The notes under the pieces were generated by a model, which worked only from the letters and a program-made list of their open reading frames with translations, made no database searches and was not told the origin of the DNA. Both the position numbers and the translations under genes were made by a program. Positions 8,141 to 16,358 of a stretch of 42,335 nucleotides of DNA are shown piece after piece. Source of the DNA: Actinomycetes bacterium (GTDB lineage Bacteria; Actinomycetota; Coriobacteriia; Coriobacteriales; UBA8131); the NCBI GenBank assembly GCA_009787085.1, contig WRGR01000032.1:1-42335 (forward strand), read 5' to 3'. Positions within the stretch are counted from its first letter, which is position 1, and the number at the start of each line of letters is the position of its first letter.

Positions 8141-8247
8141 GCTGGGTCGGTCATGTCGTTCAAGCTGTTCGCTCTAACCAGGCCGACTGCGTCGGTTGCC
8201 AGGGTTTTGTTGAGCATTGCAAGACCGAAAAGGAGGTAATAGGATGA
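8119..8247 (+). CDS. Small Cys-rich ORF coupled to the short CobU-like gene
   Basis: A 42-codon frame from ATG 8119 to TGA 8245-8247. Its stop overlaps the start of the next gene in an ATGA arrangement. The product has a DCVGCQGFVEHCKTEKE segment with three cysteines (CxxC plus one), which could bind metal or iron-sulphur, and no membrane segment. The ATG and first seven codons lie inside the MITE-like element. No other start codon follows in frame, and no Shine-Dalgarno sequence is evident. It may be a real small protein using an element-borne start, or the surviving 3' end of a longer gene cut by the insertion. No family recognised. Confidence 0.4.
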   Translation: MINRHISSWVGHVVQAVRSNQADCVGCQGFVEHCKTEKEVIG

Positions 8248-8588
8248 TTCTAATTGTTGGTGCCAAGGCGGCAGGCAAGCTGGACTATTTGACCCAAAGC
8301 CTAGGATACGCTGAGGAGGCCATAGCCGATGCCGTGCTGGACGACCGGCCGGCTCTAGTCAACCTGCAAGAGATCGTTAAGGTTGATCCCCAACACTGTT
8401 TAGGCCTCCTGCCGGAGCTTTTGCGCAAAGAGGTGGTGGCCTGTAACGAGGTAGGCAGTGGCGTCATACCCATCAGCAATGCAGACACCGAATGGCGGGA
8501 GGCCACTGGACGGCTCTGCAACGCCTTGGCATGCCAAGCTGACCAAGTGCTGCGCATAGTCTGCGGCATTCCCACTGTGTTGAAGTGA
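8244..8588 (+). CDS. Short CobU-like protein
   Basis: A 114-residue protein with the beginning and end of CobU but little in between. It starts MILIVGAKAAGKLDYL, a P-loop-like segment in which the usual Ser/Thr after Gly-Lys is Leu. It then has VACNEVGSGVIPISNADTEW, like the CobU VxNEVG motif, and ends GIPTVLK like its longer neighbour. ATG 8244 has AGGAGG 7 nt upstream and overlaps the small Cys-rich ORF. No His corresponding to the guanylylated His of CobU is obvious. It may be an accessory subunit, a corrinoid-binding regulator or a diverged enzyme. Its place after cobU under a B12 riboswitch ties it to corrinoid salvage. Confidence 0.7.
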   Translation: MILIVGAKAAGKLDYLTQSLGYAEEAIADAVLDDRPALVNLQEIVKVDPQHCLGLLPELLRKEVVACNEVGSGVIPISNADTEWREATGRLCNALACQADQVLRIVCGIPTVLK

Positions 8589-8642
8589 TGTTGGGCTGTC
8601 GGGCTGACCACAGCTGTCGCTTGCAGCCACTGATCACACCAT

Positions 8643-8679
8643 GGAGCCGCCGACTATCCGGCTTTCGTTGGCCGGCTCC
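8643..8679. terminator. Possible bidirectional terminator between convergent genes
   Basis: GGAGCCG (8643-8649) pairs with CGGCTCC (8673-8679) across a 23-nt loop that can pair partly. It lies exactly between the convergent stops of the CobU-like gene and the minus-strand ATPase. It lacks a T tract on either strand. Confidence 0.35.
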
Positions 8680-8681
8680 TG

Positions 8682-9323
8682 TCAACTGATATCGATCGCC
8701 TTGTACCTGCCCAAGTCGATAATAGTTCCGAGCTTGATGGGCACGGGTTGGGAGAATAGAGGGCCGTCATAGACCAGTGTGTGGTACTCGCCGTTTTCGC
8801 CGCAGGCATCGGCACCTGTCGCTCTGATTCTATCGATCAGCTCATTGGTTAGGGTTTGACCCAAAAACGACTCGTCCAGCCTGTCTGTGTCCACAATCTT
8901 GATCAGTGCCTTGAATCCTGCTGATAGCAGTTCTTGCAGCACCGCCTCGCGATCGTTTTGCCAAAGTGGTAGCGTGCAAGCCAAATTGGCTTTGACACAA
9001 CGTTTCTCGTTCCAAATCCGATGGTCGTCGATATCGATGTCTCCGAACACGCAGGCCCGGGCGCCCATCGCACGCGCTTCCTTTAGGGCGTTGACAAACG
9101 ACTCGTTATAGGTTTCCGGTGTACTGTTGCAGGAGATCAAAGGAATTCCCAGGCTATCGGCCACCGCCCACAGCAGCTTGTCTTGGATGCCGTGGAACCA
9201 AGACCGCCCCTGTTCGGGGTCGATGGTAGTGATCATGGCAAGCGGAGTGTGACCCTTTTGTATCATCCGGTATAAAGCGAGTGCACTGTCTTTGCCACCA
9301 CTATACGAAATTGCAAAATCCAT
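8682..9323 (-). CDS. DUF71/COG2102 PP-loop ATP-pyrophosphatase, likely B12-linked
   Basis: A 213-residue protein of the Dph6-like ATP-pyrophosphatase family. It has the PP-loop SYSGGKDSALALY at the N-terminus and the family hallmark GENGEYHTLVYDGPLF near the C-terminus. In eukaryotes and archaea the family amidates diphthine. Bacteria lack diphthamide, and comparative genomics has linked a bacterial subgroup of DUF71 to B12 salvage. The position convergent with this B12 operon fits that subgroup. ATG 9323 is preceded by AAGGGAG at 5 nt. The exact reaction in bacteria is not established. Confidence 0.82.
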   Translation of the reverse strand: MDFAISYSGGKDSALALYRMIQKGHTPLAMITTIDPEQGRSWFHGIQDKLLWAVADSLGIPLISCNSTPETYNESFVNALKEARAMGARACVFGDIDIDDHRIWNEKRCVKANLACTLPLWQNDREAVLQELLSAGFKALIKIVDTDRLDESFLGQTLTNELIDRIRATGADACGENGEYHTLVYDGPLFSQPVPIKLGTIIDLGRYKAIDIS

Positions 9324-9358
9324 GGACACTCCCTTCCTGTAGCCGCTGCATGTCTATC

Positions 9359-9367
9359 AGTGTAGCA
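9359..9367 (-). promoter_or_regulatory. Extended -10 promoter for the DUF71 gene
   Basis: On the minus strand the sequence TGCTACACT gives an extended -10 (TGn followed by TACACT) about 36 nt upstream of ATG 9323. No strong -35 is visible. Confidence 0.4.
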
Positions 9368-9471
9368 GTTTTGCTTTTGGCAGTGCGGCTCAATTAGAGT
9401 TTGTGCGAGCATGGCCTCATGGAGTTTTATTGTGGGACATCACCGGAATATCTCCAAAAAATCCTATTCTC

Positions 9472-9500
9472 TTGGTCGCTGCCCTAGGGCATGGTACAAT
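9472..9500 (+). promoter_or_regulatory. Promoter of the HEAT-icd-ahcY-mtnA operon
   Basis: TTGGTC (9472-9477), a 17-nt spacer and TACAAT (9495-9500) with an upstream TG making an extended -10. The predicted transcript starts near 9507, which rules out start codons farther upstream for the next gene. Confidence 0.65.
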
Positions 9501-9569
9501 AGTGCATTCAAGTACATTCAACGTTGTTCAACATTCTCCGATGTGCAAGGAGTGGTTCCCATAGCTGGT

Positions 9570-10316
9570 ATGATTGACGCGAACACAGTGCAGCCCGATC
9601 CGGACGTCTCGTTACCAAAGAGTCCGGAGAAGTCGGCAAGAGTCGGCACGCAGGCCAAAAAGACAGGCACAAAGAGCAAGAAGGTGCAGAATCCAGCCGT
9701 TCGTCAGATCGTCTTTGATTCCAACGAGGATCGTTTTCCAGTTGCCGAGCAGGCTATGGCCGATCCCGAGGTGCTTGACTTGCTGATCGAGAGCCTGTCT
9801 GGCAGCGAACGGCGTCTGCGCCAGTTCAGTGCGGCGGCGGTGGCTGTGGTGGCCGCCTCCCAGCCGGCTCTTCTAGAACGCTATATCCCTCAGATTGCCG
9901 ATGCCCTGCATCGCCCAGAGGCACAGACCCGTTGGGAGATACTGGAGGCTCTGACCCGTATTGTTGCTTTGAACCCGGCGGTTATGGATGACAACATGGA
10001 AGGTGTTGAAGCCTCGCTCTATGACGAGGAGAGCGGTACGGCTCGCTTAGGGGCAGTGCGCTTCTTGACGGCCTATGGGGCGTTGGACGGCGAGCGCTCG
10101 TCTAGGGTTTGGCCGCTGATCGATGAGGCCATACAATGCTACCATGGTGACGCAGAATTTCAGGATATGCTCATTGCTATCATCGGCTACGCAAATGGCG
10201 AGATAGCCAAGGGTGTGCGAAAAAAACTTGCCGACCGGATGCGCTTCGATGCCCAAAGGAGCAAAGGCCCGCTGAAGCGGCGGGCGCAGCAGATAGTCGA
10301 GATTTGTGAGGCTTGA
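9570..10316 (+). CDS. HEAT-like helical repeat protein
   Basis: A 248-residue soluble protein with a Pro/Lys-rich N-terminal 45 residues followed by helical pairs of HEAT/Armadillo type, such as LLIESLSGSERRLRQFSAAA, YIPQIADALHRPEAQTRWEI and LEALTRIVALNP. It ends in a basic helix. Such proteins are usually scaffolds or adaptors, and no enzyme motif is seen. ATG 9570 is the first credible start downstream of the promoter; AAGGAG at 9547-9552 is rather far from it, so GTG 9552 or GTG 9543 remain possible. The stop lies 1 nt before the icd start, so the two are probably co-translated. Confidence 0.7.
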   Translation: MIDANTVQPDPDVSLPKSPEKSARVGTQAKKTGTKSKKVQNPAVRQIVFDSNEDRFPVAEQAMADPEVLDLLIESLSGSERRLRQFSAAAVAVVAASQPALLERYIPQIADALHRPEAQTRWEILEALTRIVALNPAVMDDNMEGVEASLYDEESGTARLGAVRFLTAYGALDGERSSRVWPLIDEAIQCYHGDAEFQDMLIAIIGYANGEIAKGVRKKLADRMRFDAQRSKGPLKRRAQQIVEICEA

Positions 10317-10317
10317 G

Positions 10318-11586
10318 ATGTTGCGGCGTGAACGGATTGCAATGACCACCCCTTTGGTGGAGATGGACGGCGACGAGATGACCCGTGTCCTCTGGTCTTG
10401 GGTCAAGGAGTTTTTGATCCGCCCCTATTTGGCCCTGTCCACCGAATACTATGACCTCGGCCTACCGGAGCGAGAGCGCACAGGCGATGCAGTGACGGTG
10501 AGGGCTGCTGAGGCTTGCCGTCGCTTGGGCGTTGCCGTGAAATGCGCCACCATCACTCCCAACGAAGAGCGCTTAGCCGAGTATCAGCTTTCCAAGCTCT
10601 ATCCCTCACCGAATGCCACGATCCGGGCTACCTTGGATGGCACGGTCTTCCGCACCCCAATTACAACTGGTGTCATCCGGTCATATATCCCCAGTTGGGA
10701 GCGTCCGATCAGCATTGCCCGCCATGCTTACGGCGATGTCTACAAGGCGACCGAGATGTGTTTGGATGCGGAGCTGGCCGAAGCCAAAGTCGAGCTGGTG
10801 GCTACCCGGCCTGATGGCAGCGAGCTGAGGCAGCTGGTCGTTGACTTCGCCTGTCGCCCCGACTCGGCACCATCGCCCGGCGGCATTGTCCAAGGCATGC
10901 ACAACACCACGGCATCGATCACCTCTTTTGCCCGTTCTTGCTTTGAATACGCGCTAACGACCCAGCAAGACCTTTGGTTCTCGGCTAAGGATACCATCTC
11001 CAAGAAATACGACCGCCACTTCCGCGACGTTTTTCAGGCACTGTACGAAGCAGACTACGCCGAGCGTTTCACCAAGACTGGGATTACCTATTCCTATACG
11101 TTGATCGACGACGCTGTGGCTCGAGCTGTCCGCTCGCAGGGCGGTTTCATCTGGGCCCTGAAGAACTATGACGGCGACGTGATAAGCGACATGGTGGCCA
11201 GTGCCTTCGGCAGCTTGGCAATGATGACCTCGGTGCTAGTTTCTCCCGCAGGTTGTTTTGAGTACGAGGCGGCGCACGGGACGGTGCAACGCCATTATTA
11301 TCGCTGGCAGGCGGGCGAGAAGACCTCCACTAACCCGGTGGCTACTATCTTTGCCTGGACGGGGGCCTTGGCCAAGCGTGGCCAGCTCGATGGTTTGCCG
11401 CAGCTGGTGCGGTTTGCTAAGGGTCTGGAGAGCGCTGTCCTCAAGACGATCGCCTCAGGCCGGATGACCGCCGATTTGGTTTTTCTTTCCACAGTGCCGA
11501 ATAAACAACAGTTAGACACCGAAACTTTCATAAAAGCGGTTGCTGAGCAGCTGGAGCAGGGAGGAGCACTGGATAGTGGATTATGA
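10318..11586 (+). CDS. icd: NADP-dependent isocitrate dehydrogenase (homodimeric type)
   Basis: A 422-residue enzyme of the eukaryote-like (type II) isocitrate dehydrogenase family. It converts isocitrate to 2-oxoglutarate and CO2 with reduction of NADP. Visible family segments are [16 protein letters not shown] at the N-terminus, [31 protein letters not shown], then [19 protein letters not shown] and [14 protein letters not shown] with [12 protein letters not shown]. The probable start is ATG 10318 with GAGG close upstream; GTG 10306 and ATG 10342 are alternatives. It overlaps ahcY by 11 nt. It supplies 2-oxoglutarate for glutamate synthesis and NADPH. Confidence 0.92.
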   Translation: MLRRERIAMTTPLVEMDGDEMTRVLWSWVKEFLIRPYLALSTEYYDLGLPERERTGDAVTVRAAEACRRLGVAVKCATITPNEERLAEYQLSKLYPSPNATIRATLDGTVFRTPITTGVIRSYIPSWERPISIARHAYGDVYKATEMCLDAELAEAKVELVATRPDGSELRQLVVDFACRPDSAPSPGGIVQGMHNTTASITSFARSCFEYALTTQQDLWFSAKDTISKKYDRHFRDVFQALYEADYAERFTKTGITYSYTLIDDAVARAVRSQGGFIWALKNYDGDVISDMVASAFGSLAMMTSVLVSPAGCFEYEAAHGTVQRHYYRWQAGEKTSTNPVATIFAWTGALAKRGQLDGLPQLVRFAKGLESAVLKTIASGRMTADLVFLSTVPNKQQLDTETFIKAVAEQLEQGGALDSGL

Positions 11587-12835
11587 CATCAAAGACATAT
11601 GCTTGGCGGGGGCAGGACGGGAACGCATCGAGTGGGCTGAGCGGGACATGCCGGTGCTCTCCGGCATCCGCGAGCGCTTTGCTGCCGAGCGGCCTTTGTT
11701 GGGAGTGCGCATCTCGGCCTGCTTGCACGTCACTTCAGAGACCGCCAACCTGATGCGAGTGCTGGCAGCCGGCGGTGCCGACGTGGTGCTGGCCGCCTCC
11801 AACCCGCTTTCTACCCAAGACGATGTGGCTGCTGCTTTGGTGGAGCTGTACGGGGTACGGGTCTTTGCGCGCAAAGGCGAGGATACTGAGACCTATTACC
11901 AGCATATCGGCGCAGTGGTCGACCACAACCCGCAGGTTACCATGGATGACGGAGCCGACGTGGTCAGCTGCCTGCATTCCGAGCACCCAGAAAAGCTCTC
12001 CGCTATCATCGGTGGCACTGAGGAAACCACCACCGGGGTCGTCCGGTTGGCTTCGATGGCTGCTGACGGCACCCTGCGCTACCCGGTCATCGCGGTTAAC
12101 GATGCCAAGACCAAGCATTTTTTCGATAACCGCTATGGCACCGGGCAGTCCACTTTGGACGGGGTGGTGCGCGCCACTAACCGCCTTTTGGCCGGTCGTA
12201 CCTTGGTGGTCAGTGGCTACGGTTGGTGCGGGCGTGGTTTGGCAATGCGTGGCGCGGGTATGGGTATGCAGGTTATCGTCTGTGAGGTCGACCCGCTGAA
12301 GGCTTTGGAGGCCCACATGGACGGCTATCGGGTAATGCCTGCCGTAGATGCTGCTGCATTCGCGGATGTTTGGGTCACGGTGACCGGAGATTTGAACGTT
12401 ATTGACGAAGAAGCCTTTATGAATATCAAGAATGGTGCGATAATTTGTAACTCTGGTCATTTCAACACCGAGATCAACATTGCTTGGCTGGATCAACATT
12501 GCACCGACAAGCAGTTGTTGAAGCCTCTGGTTGAGGAATACACCCTGCCCAACGGCCGGACGGTGATCTTGCTTGCCGAAGGGCGGTTGGTGAATCTTTC
12601 AGCTGCTGAGGGGCATCCGGCGGAGGTGATGGATATGAGCTTTGCTAACCAGGCGCTTTGCGCCGAGTATTTGCTGAAGGCAACAGAGGATCTGGCAGCC
12701 GGTGTATTACCGGTGCCGGCGGAGATTGACGATGAAATAGCTCGCCTGAAACTGGCGAGCCTGGGTGTGCGGATAGACAGTCTGACCCCAGAACAGGAGC
12801 GCTACTTGTCCAGTTGGCGCGAAGGTACGATCTAA
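11576..12835 (+). CDS. ahcY: S-adenosylhomocysteine hydrolase
   Basis: A 419-residue adenosylhomocysteinase, splitting S-adenosylhomocysteine into adenosine and homocysteine with bound NAD. The N-terminal half has [17 protein letters not shown] and [20 protein letters not shown], followed by [13 protein letters not shown] and the substrate segment [19 protein letters not shown]. The Rossmann motif is [18 protein letters not shown]. The C-terminus has [29 protein letters not shown] 11576 is chosen because GGGAGGAG lies about 8 nt upstream. It is the shorter prokaryotic form, without the roughly 40-residue insert of many proteobacterial and eukaryotic enzymes. It sits between icd and mtnA, so a methyl-cycle and methionine-salvage pairing is likely. 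Confidence 0.93.
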   Translation: MDYDIKDICLAGAGRERIEWAERDMPVLSGIRERFAAERPLLGVRISACLHVTSETANLMRVLAAGGADVVLAASNPLSTQDDVAAALVELYGVRVFARKGEDTETYYQHIGAVVDHNPQVTMDDGADVVSCLHSEHPEKLSAIIGGTEETTTGVVRLASMAADGTLRYPVIAVNDAKTKHFFDNRYGTGQSTLDGVVRATNRLLAGRTLVVSGYGWCGRGLAMRGAGMGMQVIVCEVDPLKALEAHMDGYRVMPAVDAAAFADVWVTVTGDLNVIDEEAFMNIKNGAIICNSGHFNTEINIAWLDQHCTDKQLLKPLVEEYTLPNGRTVILLAEGRLVNLSAAEGHPAEVMDMSFANQALCAEYLLKATEDLAAGVLPVPAEIDDEIARLKLASLGVRIDSLTPEQERYLSSWREGTI

Positions 12836-12853
12836 GGAGGAGGAGCGAAGAGC

Positions 12854-14077
12854 ATGACAGCGGACCTCAGCAAGATCCCCCGCAGTATATGGTGGGGGAA
12901 AAGTGAGTCAAACGACCGACCGACCGTGTTTTTGATCGATCAGACCCGTCTGCCCATGATTGGCGACGTGCTTAGTTGCCAGAAGCTGGAAGGCGTGGAA
13001 AAAGCCGTGAAGTCTTTAGCCGTGCGCGGTGCCCCGGCTTTGGGGGTCGCTGCCGCCATGGCGGTTGCCCTTTGGAGTACCAATGAATCGACCGACAAAG
13101 AGGTCGATGTCTGGCTTAGCGGCATTGACGCTGCTGCCGAGCGCATCGGCTCTGCCCGGCCTACTGCGGTGAACTTGGCTTGGGGTGCCCAAAAGCTCCG
13201 TGACCGGGCGCATGAGCAGGCTGACCGCGGGCTGGGGCTTCAGGAGCTGAAAGACGATGTTGTGGCTTTTGCCCAGAAGATGGCTGACGATGACGAGGCT
13301 GCAAACCGTGCTATTGGTGCCAATGGCGCCGAGCTGATCAAGCCGGGGTCGCGGCTTTTGACCCACTGCAACGCCGGTTCCTTGGGAACGGTGTTTTATG
13401 GGACGGTCGGCGGCGTGATCTATACCGCCTTTGATCAAGATCGTCTGGAGCACGTATGGGTTGACGAGACCCGGCCACTGAACCAAGGCTCCCGCCTCAC
13501 TGCTTGGGAACTGATGTCCGCAGGTGTGCCCTGCGCACTGATTGCTGACAGTATGGCTGCCAGTATCATGCAGTCCGGTTGGGTGGATGCTGTATTCGTC
13601 GGTGCCGACCGGATCTGCGCCAACGGCGATACTGCCAACAAGATCGGCACCTTGATGCTGGCAGTCTGCGCCCGGAATTTCTGCATACCATTTTATGTCT
13701 GCGCCCCGGAATCCAGCATCGACCGCTCGTTGGAGGACGGTAGCCAGATTCCTATCGAGCAGCGTGACCCACGCGAGCTGGCCGGCTTCACGGCCAGTGG
13801 CACCCTGTTGCCTGACGACGTGGCATCGACACAGGCCTTTGACCTGCTGACTAAGAAGGGTGAGCGGCAGTTGAAGTTCAAGCACGGCCACCAGATGAGC
13901 CTCTATCGCAACACCGGCGGCGGCTATGGCTTCGATGCTTGGTTCCAGACCAGCCCCCCAGAGGTGCCGATCTACAACCCGGCTTTCGATGTCACACCGG
14001 CCGAGATGATCACCGGCATCATCACCGAGCGCGGTGTCTTCGACCCGGACGGGCTTTGTGATACCGACACTGCTTAG
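12854..14077 (+). CDS. mtnA: Methylthioribose-1-phosphate isomerase with a C-terminal insert
   Basis: A 407-residue MtnA (eIF2B-like fold), isomerising 5-methylthioribose 1-phosphate to methylthioribulose 1-phosphate in methionine salvage. Catalytic residues match: Cys172 in LLTHCNAGSLG and Asp252 in VFVGADRICANGD. RGAPALGVAAAMA and TANKIGTLMLAVCARN are also typical. It is about 50-60 residues longer than usual. The extra part lies between GTLLPDDV and the conserved NPAFDVTPAEMITGIITERG, and includes KHGHQMSLYRNTGGGYGFDA. GGAGGAGG precedes ATG 12854. Other salvage genes (mtnK, mtnB and so on) are absent here. A MITE-like element begins at its stop codon. Confidence 0.9.
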   Translation: MTADLSKIPRSIWWGKSESNDRPTVFLIDQTRLPMIGDVLSCQKLEGVEKAVKSLAVRGAPALGVAAAMAVALWSTNESTDKEVDVWLSGIDAAAERIGSARPTAVNLAWGAQKLRDRAHEQADRGLGLQELKDDVVAFAQKMADDDEAANRAIGANGAELIKPGSRLLTHCNAGSLGTVFYGTVGGVIYTAFDQDRLEHVWVDETRPLNQGSRLTAWELMSAGVPCALIADSMAASIMQSGWVDAVFVGADRICANGDTANKIGTLMLAVCARNFCIPFYVCAPESSIDRSLEDGSQIPIEQRDPRELAGFTASGTLLPDDVASTQAFDLLTKKGERQLKFKHGHQMSLYRNTGGGYGFDAWFQTSPPEVPIYNPAFDVTPAEMITGIITERGVFDPDGLCDTDTA

Positions 14078-14147
14078 GGAAGCGCCGATTCGATCGTGTC
14101 ACGCCATCTCGCGAGCTGGCGCAACAGCATTGACCGAAGCCCTCTTC
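14077..14147 (+). mobile_element. MITE-like quasi-palindromic element, copy B
   Basis: A compact copy of about 70 bp. It begins GGGAAGCGCCGATTCGATCG, has an internal hairpin around CCATCTCGCGAGCTGG, and ends GCAACAGCATTGACCGAAGC CC. It starts directly at the mtnA stop and contains the GTG used for comF. Confidence 0.65.
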
Positions 14148-14851
14148 TGGAGGCTGTCATCGAATTGCTTTATCCGACACGCTGTGTGCTTTGCGAACAA
14201 GGTACGAGTCTGCTTTGTGCAGCCTGTGCTGCTGAGTTGTCTTACATTGATCGCCGCTGGGCGTGTCCACGCTGCGGAGCGCCTTTCGGTCGCCAGATAT
14301 GCACTGAATGTACAGAACGTGATTCACCTAGACGTTTCGCTTTCTCTGAGGCGTTCAGTGTTCTGGAGTACAATCAGGTAGCAAAAGCCTTAGTTAGGGT
14401 GTATAAGGACGGTGGCGAGCGGCGGTTGGCGGTGTTGATCTCTCAGATCATGGCACGGGCGTTACCGTTGGAGTGGCGGCTTTGGGCGGATGCCCTGTGC
14501 TGGGTGCCCGCCGACCCCGTTGCCCGGAGACGAAGGAACTTCGACCACCTGCGGTTGATTGCCGAGGGGTTGGCGGCATTGCTTGGCTTAGAGCCATTGG
14601 ATTTGCTAGTTAAGCGGGGCAGCCTCGACCAGCGTGGCCTGACGCGGGGTGAGCGCCAGCAAAACGCCCAGGATGCATTTTCTTTCAAGGGCGGCCATGG
14701 CGTAGCAGCGAAGCTAAAGGCGCGTTGTCCGCACCTGTTGTTGCTGGATGATGTTTTTACCACCGGTGCCACGATGAACGCCGCAACTGAAACGCTGCTG
14801 GCTGCCGGAGCGTCTGATGTGCGGACACTGACATTGGCCAGAGTCTGGTAG
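14096..14851 (+). CDS. comF: ComF-family phosphoribosyltransferase-like protein
   Basis: A 251-residue ComF/ComFC protein, needed for DNA uptake in competent bacteria and otherwise of unclear biochemistry. A zinc-ribbon region has paired cysteines in TRCVLCEQGTSLLCAAC, CPRCGAPF and CTECTE. The phosphoribosyltransferase domain ends with the PRPP loop LLLLDDVFTTGAT. Family sequence begins at about residue 20 (LLYPTRCVLC). The first 17 or so residues come from the repeat element, in which the GTG start lies. No good Shine-Dalgarno sequence is visible, and TTG 14168 is a later alternative. The structured RNA starts about 13 nt after its stop. Confidence 0.85.
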   Translation: MSRHLASWRNSIDRSPLLEAVIELLYPTRCVLCEQGTSLLCAACAAELSYIDRRWACPRCGAPFGRQICTECTERDSPRRFAFSEAFSVLEYNQVAKALVRVYKDGGERRLAVLISQIMARALPLEWRLWADALCWVPADPVARRRRNFDHLRLIAEGLAALLGLEPLDLLVKRGSLDQRGLTRGERQQNAQDAFSFKGGHGVAAKLKARCPHLLLLDDVFTTGATMNAATETLLAAGASDVRTLTLARVW

Positions 14852-14863
14852 AATCTTTACTGT

Positions 14864-15128
14864 TCCCTCCGGGTCTGTGGTTGCGAGAGCTGGCGAGCGC
14901 AGTTTGTTCGGCTTTCTAGTCCATGGTAGCTGCGGCCAAAAGGATCCACGTAAGCAGGTCACACCGAGCCGGGTGTTGTCCTGTGAGCACGGCGCAGTTT
15001 AGGGGTAAGTCGTACCGTCCGTTGTAAGGTTTTCGGCCTACGGGCGAGAGGGTTTTTAGTGAGATTGCATCAAGCGAAGACTCCGGTATGCGAGTGTGGG
15101 GTCAAAGACCAGGTCAGCCGGAGGGTGA
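14864..15128 (+). ncRNA. Large structured RNA candidate (raiA motif suspected)
   Basis: This fills the 375-nt gap between comF and the transporter; no ORF is credible here. A closing helix is formed by CCCTCCGG (14865-14872) and CCGGAGGG (15118-15125), 8 bp perfect over 260 nt. Internal helices include CACACC/GGGTG, CCGT-(TGTA)-AGG with CCT-ACGG around a TTTTCGG loop, and GGTC-AAA-GACC near the 3' end. The established raiA RNA motif of Firmicutes and Actinobacteria is large, structured and found by comFC and raiA (hpf) genes. Here comF is upstream and hpf lies farther downstream beyond a transporter. Assignment rests on size, structure and neighbourhood, not on a covariance-model match. Confidence 0.5.
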
Positions 15129-15225
15129 CCCAAAAGTAGGGAACATCAAGAAGCAAGCGGTATCGATGCGACTATCGGCCATTGCGTCCGAGGCGCGGTC
15201 GAAGATGAGCGAGGTGAGCTGAGAA

Positions 15226-16134
15226 GTGGTTTTTAGCCAAAAAAAGACAGCACGTGCGGTGGCGCGTGCCATACTCTCGATCACACTGGTGTTGCCCCTG
15301 GCCACTTTTGGCTTGGGATTGTCTGGCTGTTCGCAGCAAGCTGGGATGCTGACCTTAGGGGATCCAAAACTGGCACCGCCGACCGTCATTAAAGAGGGTG
15401 TGCTGACAGTCGGAGTCGACTCATCAAAAGCACCATTTGCGGGCAAATTGGGAGACAAGCTGATCGGCATAGATGTTGACTTGGCTGCTGCCATCGCCGA
15501 GCACCTTGGACTGCGCTTGGAGCTGGTTGACGTCTCTGAGCAAAGTGCTACGACCTTGCTGACCAGTGGCAAAATAGACATGCTGATGAACTATCAGGTG
15601 AGCTCGCAAAGCAACAACAGCCTTTCAGAGGTTGGCCCGTATTTAATGAATGGTACTGGCATATTCACTGTGAGCACGACCCCGCAGACATTGGACATCA
15701 ATAAGCTGAAAGACACCAAGATCGCCACTCAGGCCGACTCTTACTCGGCCTTGCAGTTGAGCGATATTTTCGGCTCTCAGTACATCCAGACCTTTCCGTC
15801 GCTGGACGAGGCATTCCAAACCTTAGTCTCTGGGTCGATCAGCTATGCTGCGGCCGATACGGTGATCGGCTCTTACTTGGCATCTCGCTATCAGGACATT
15901 ATCTGTGAGGGTTACCTGAAGCAGCCGACAGGCGTTTTCATTGCCTTGGCACCGAACAACCAGGCATTGACTGATGCCATTACCGATGCGCTTCGTAACC
16001 TGCGGGACGGCGGCGTGCTAAAGGCCGTGGTCAGCAAGTGGTTGGGCTCTGCCGTCTCCAGCTTGGTGCTGGGCAATACCGCCATTGTCGGCTCTTCCTC
16101 TGGGGCCTCGTCGGGCAGCACAAATAAGGAGTAG
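15226..16134 (+). CDS. Polar amino-acid ABC transporter binding lipoprotein, first copy
   Basis: A 302-residue family-3 solute-binding protein (SBP_bac_3). The lipoprotein signal peptide ends at lipobox LSGC near residue 35. The ligand fold starts with GVLTVGVDSSKAPFAGK and GIDVDLAAAIAEHLGLRLEL, followed by TLLTSGKIDMLMNYQ and DAITDALRNLRDGGVLKAVV. The usual acidic or Arg contacts are less canonical than in the second copy. GTG 15226 follows a GAGGTGA sequence at a rather long distance. A short Ser/Gly-rich tail ends it. It is probably the extracytoplasmic receptor for a polar amino acid, serving the permease and ATPase downstream. Confidence 0.8.
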   Translation: MVFSQKKTARAVARAILSITLVLPLATFGLGLSGCSQQAGMLTLGDPKLAPPTVIKEGVLTVGVDSSKAPFAGKLGDKLIGIDVDLAAAIAEHLGLRLELVDVSEQSATTLLTSGKIDMLMNYQVSSQSNNSLSEVGPYLMNGTGIFTVSTTPQTLDINKLKDTKIATQADSYSALQLSDIFGSQYIQTFPSLDEAFQTLVSGSISYAAADTVIGSYLASRYQDIICEGYLKQPTGVFIALAPNNQALTDAITDALRNLRDGGVLKAVVSKWLGSAVSSLVLGNTAIVGSSSGASSGSTNKE

Positions 16135-16358
16135 GCCGCATTCTTTTGGAGTTCGCACAACGGCCAAGGTTGGTGCGGATGCCGACAGGGTGTCCGCCGA
16201 TACGTGGCCTGTAAAGAATGCTGGTATGGGGACTGTAAATTAAAGGAAAATCCTATGTTTGTCTCGCCCAATCGATTAAACTAAAGCCCTACAGTTTACT
16301 GGGCTAAAGTTCGGATGGCCTCGTGCTGTTTTTGGTATATCCAACTTAAGGAGGACGT

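Noticed and set aside
9411-9569. Upstream start at 9411 for the HEAT-like protein
   Set aside because: It lies before the promoter at 9472-9500, so it would not be in the transcript.
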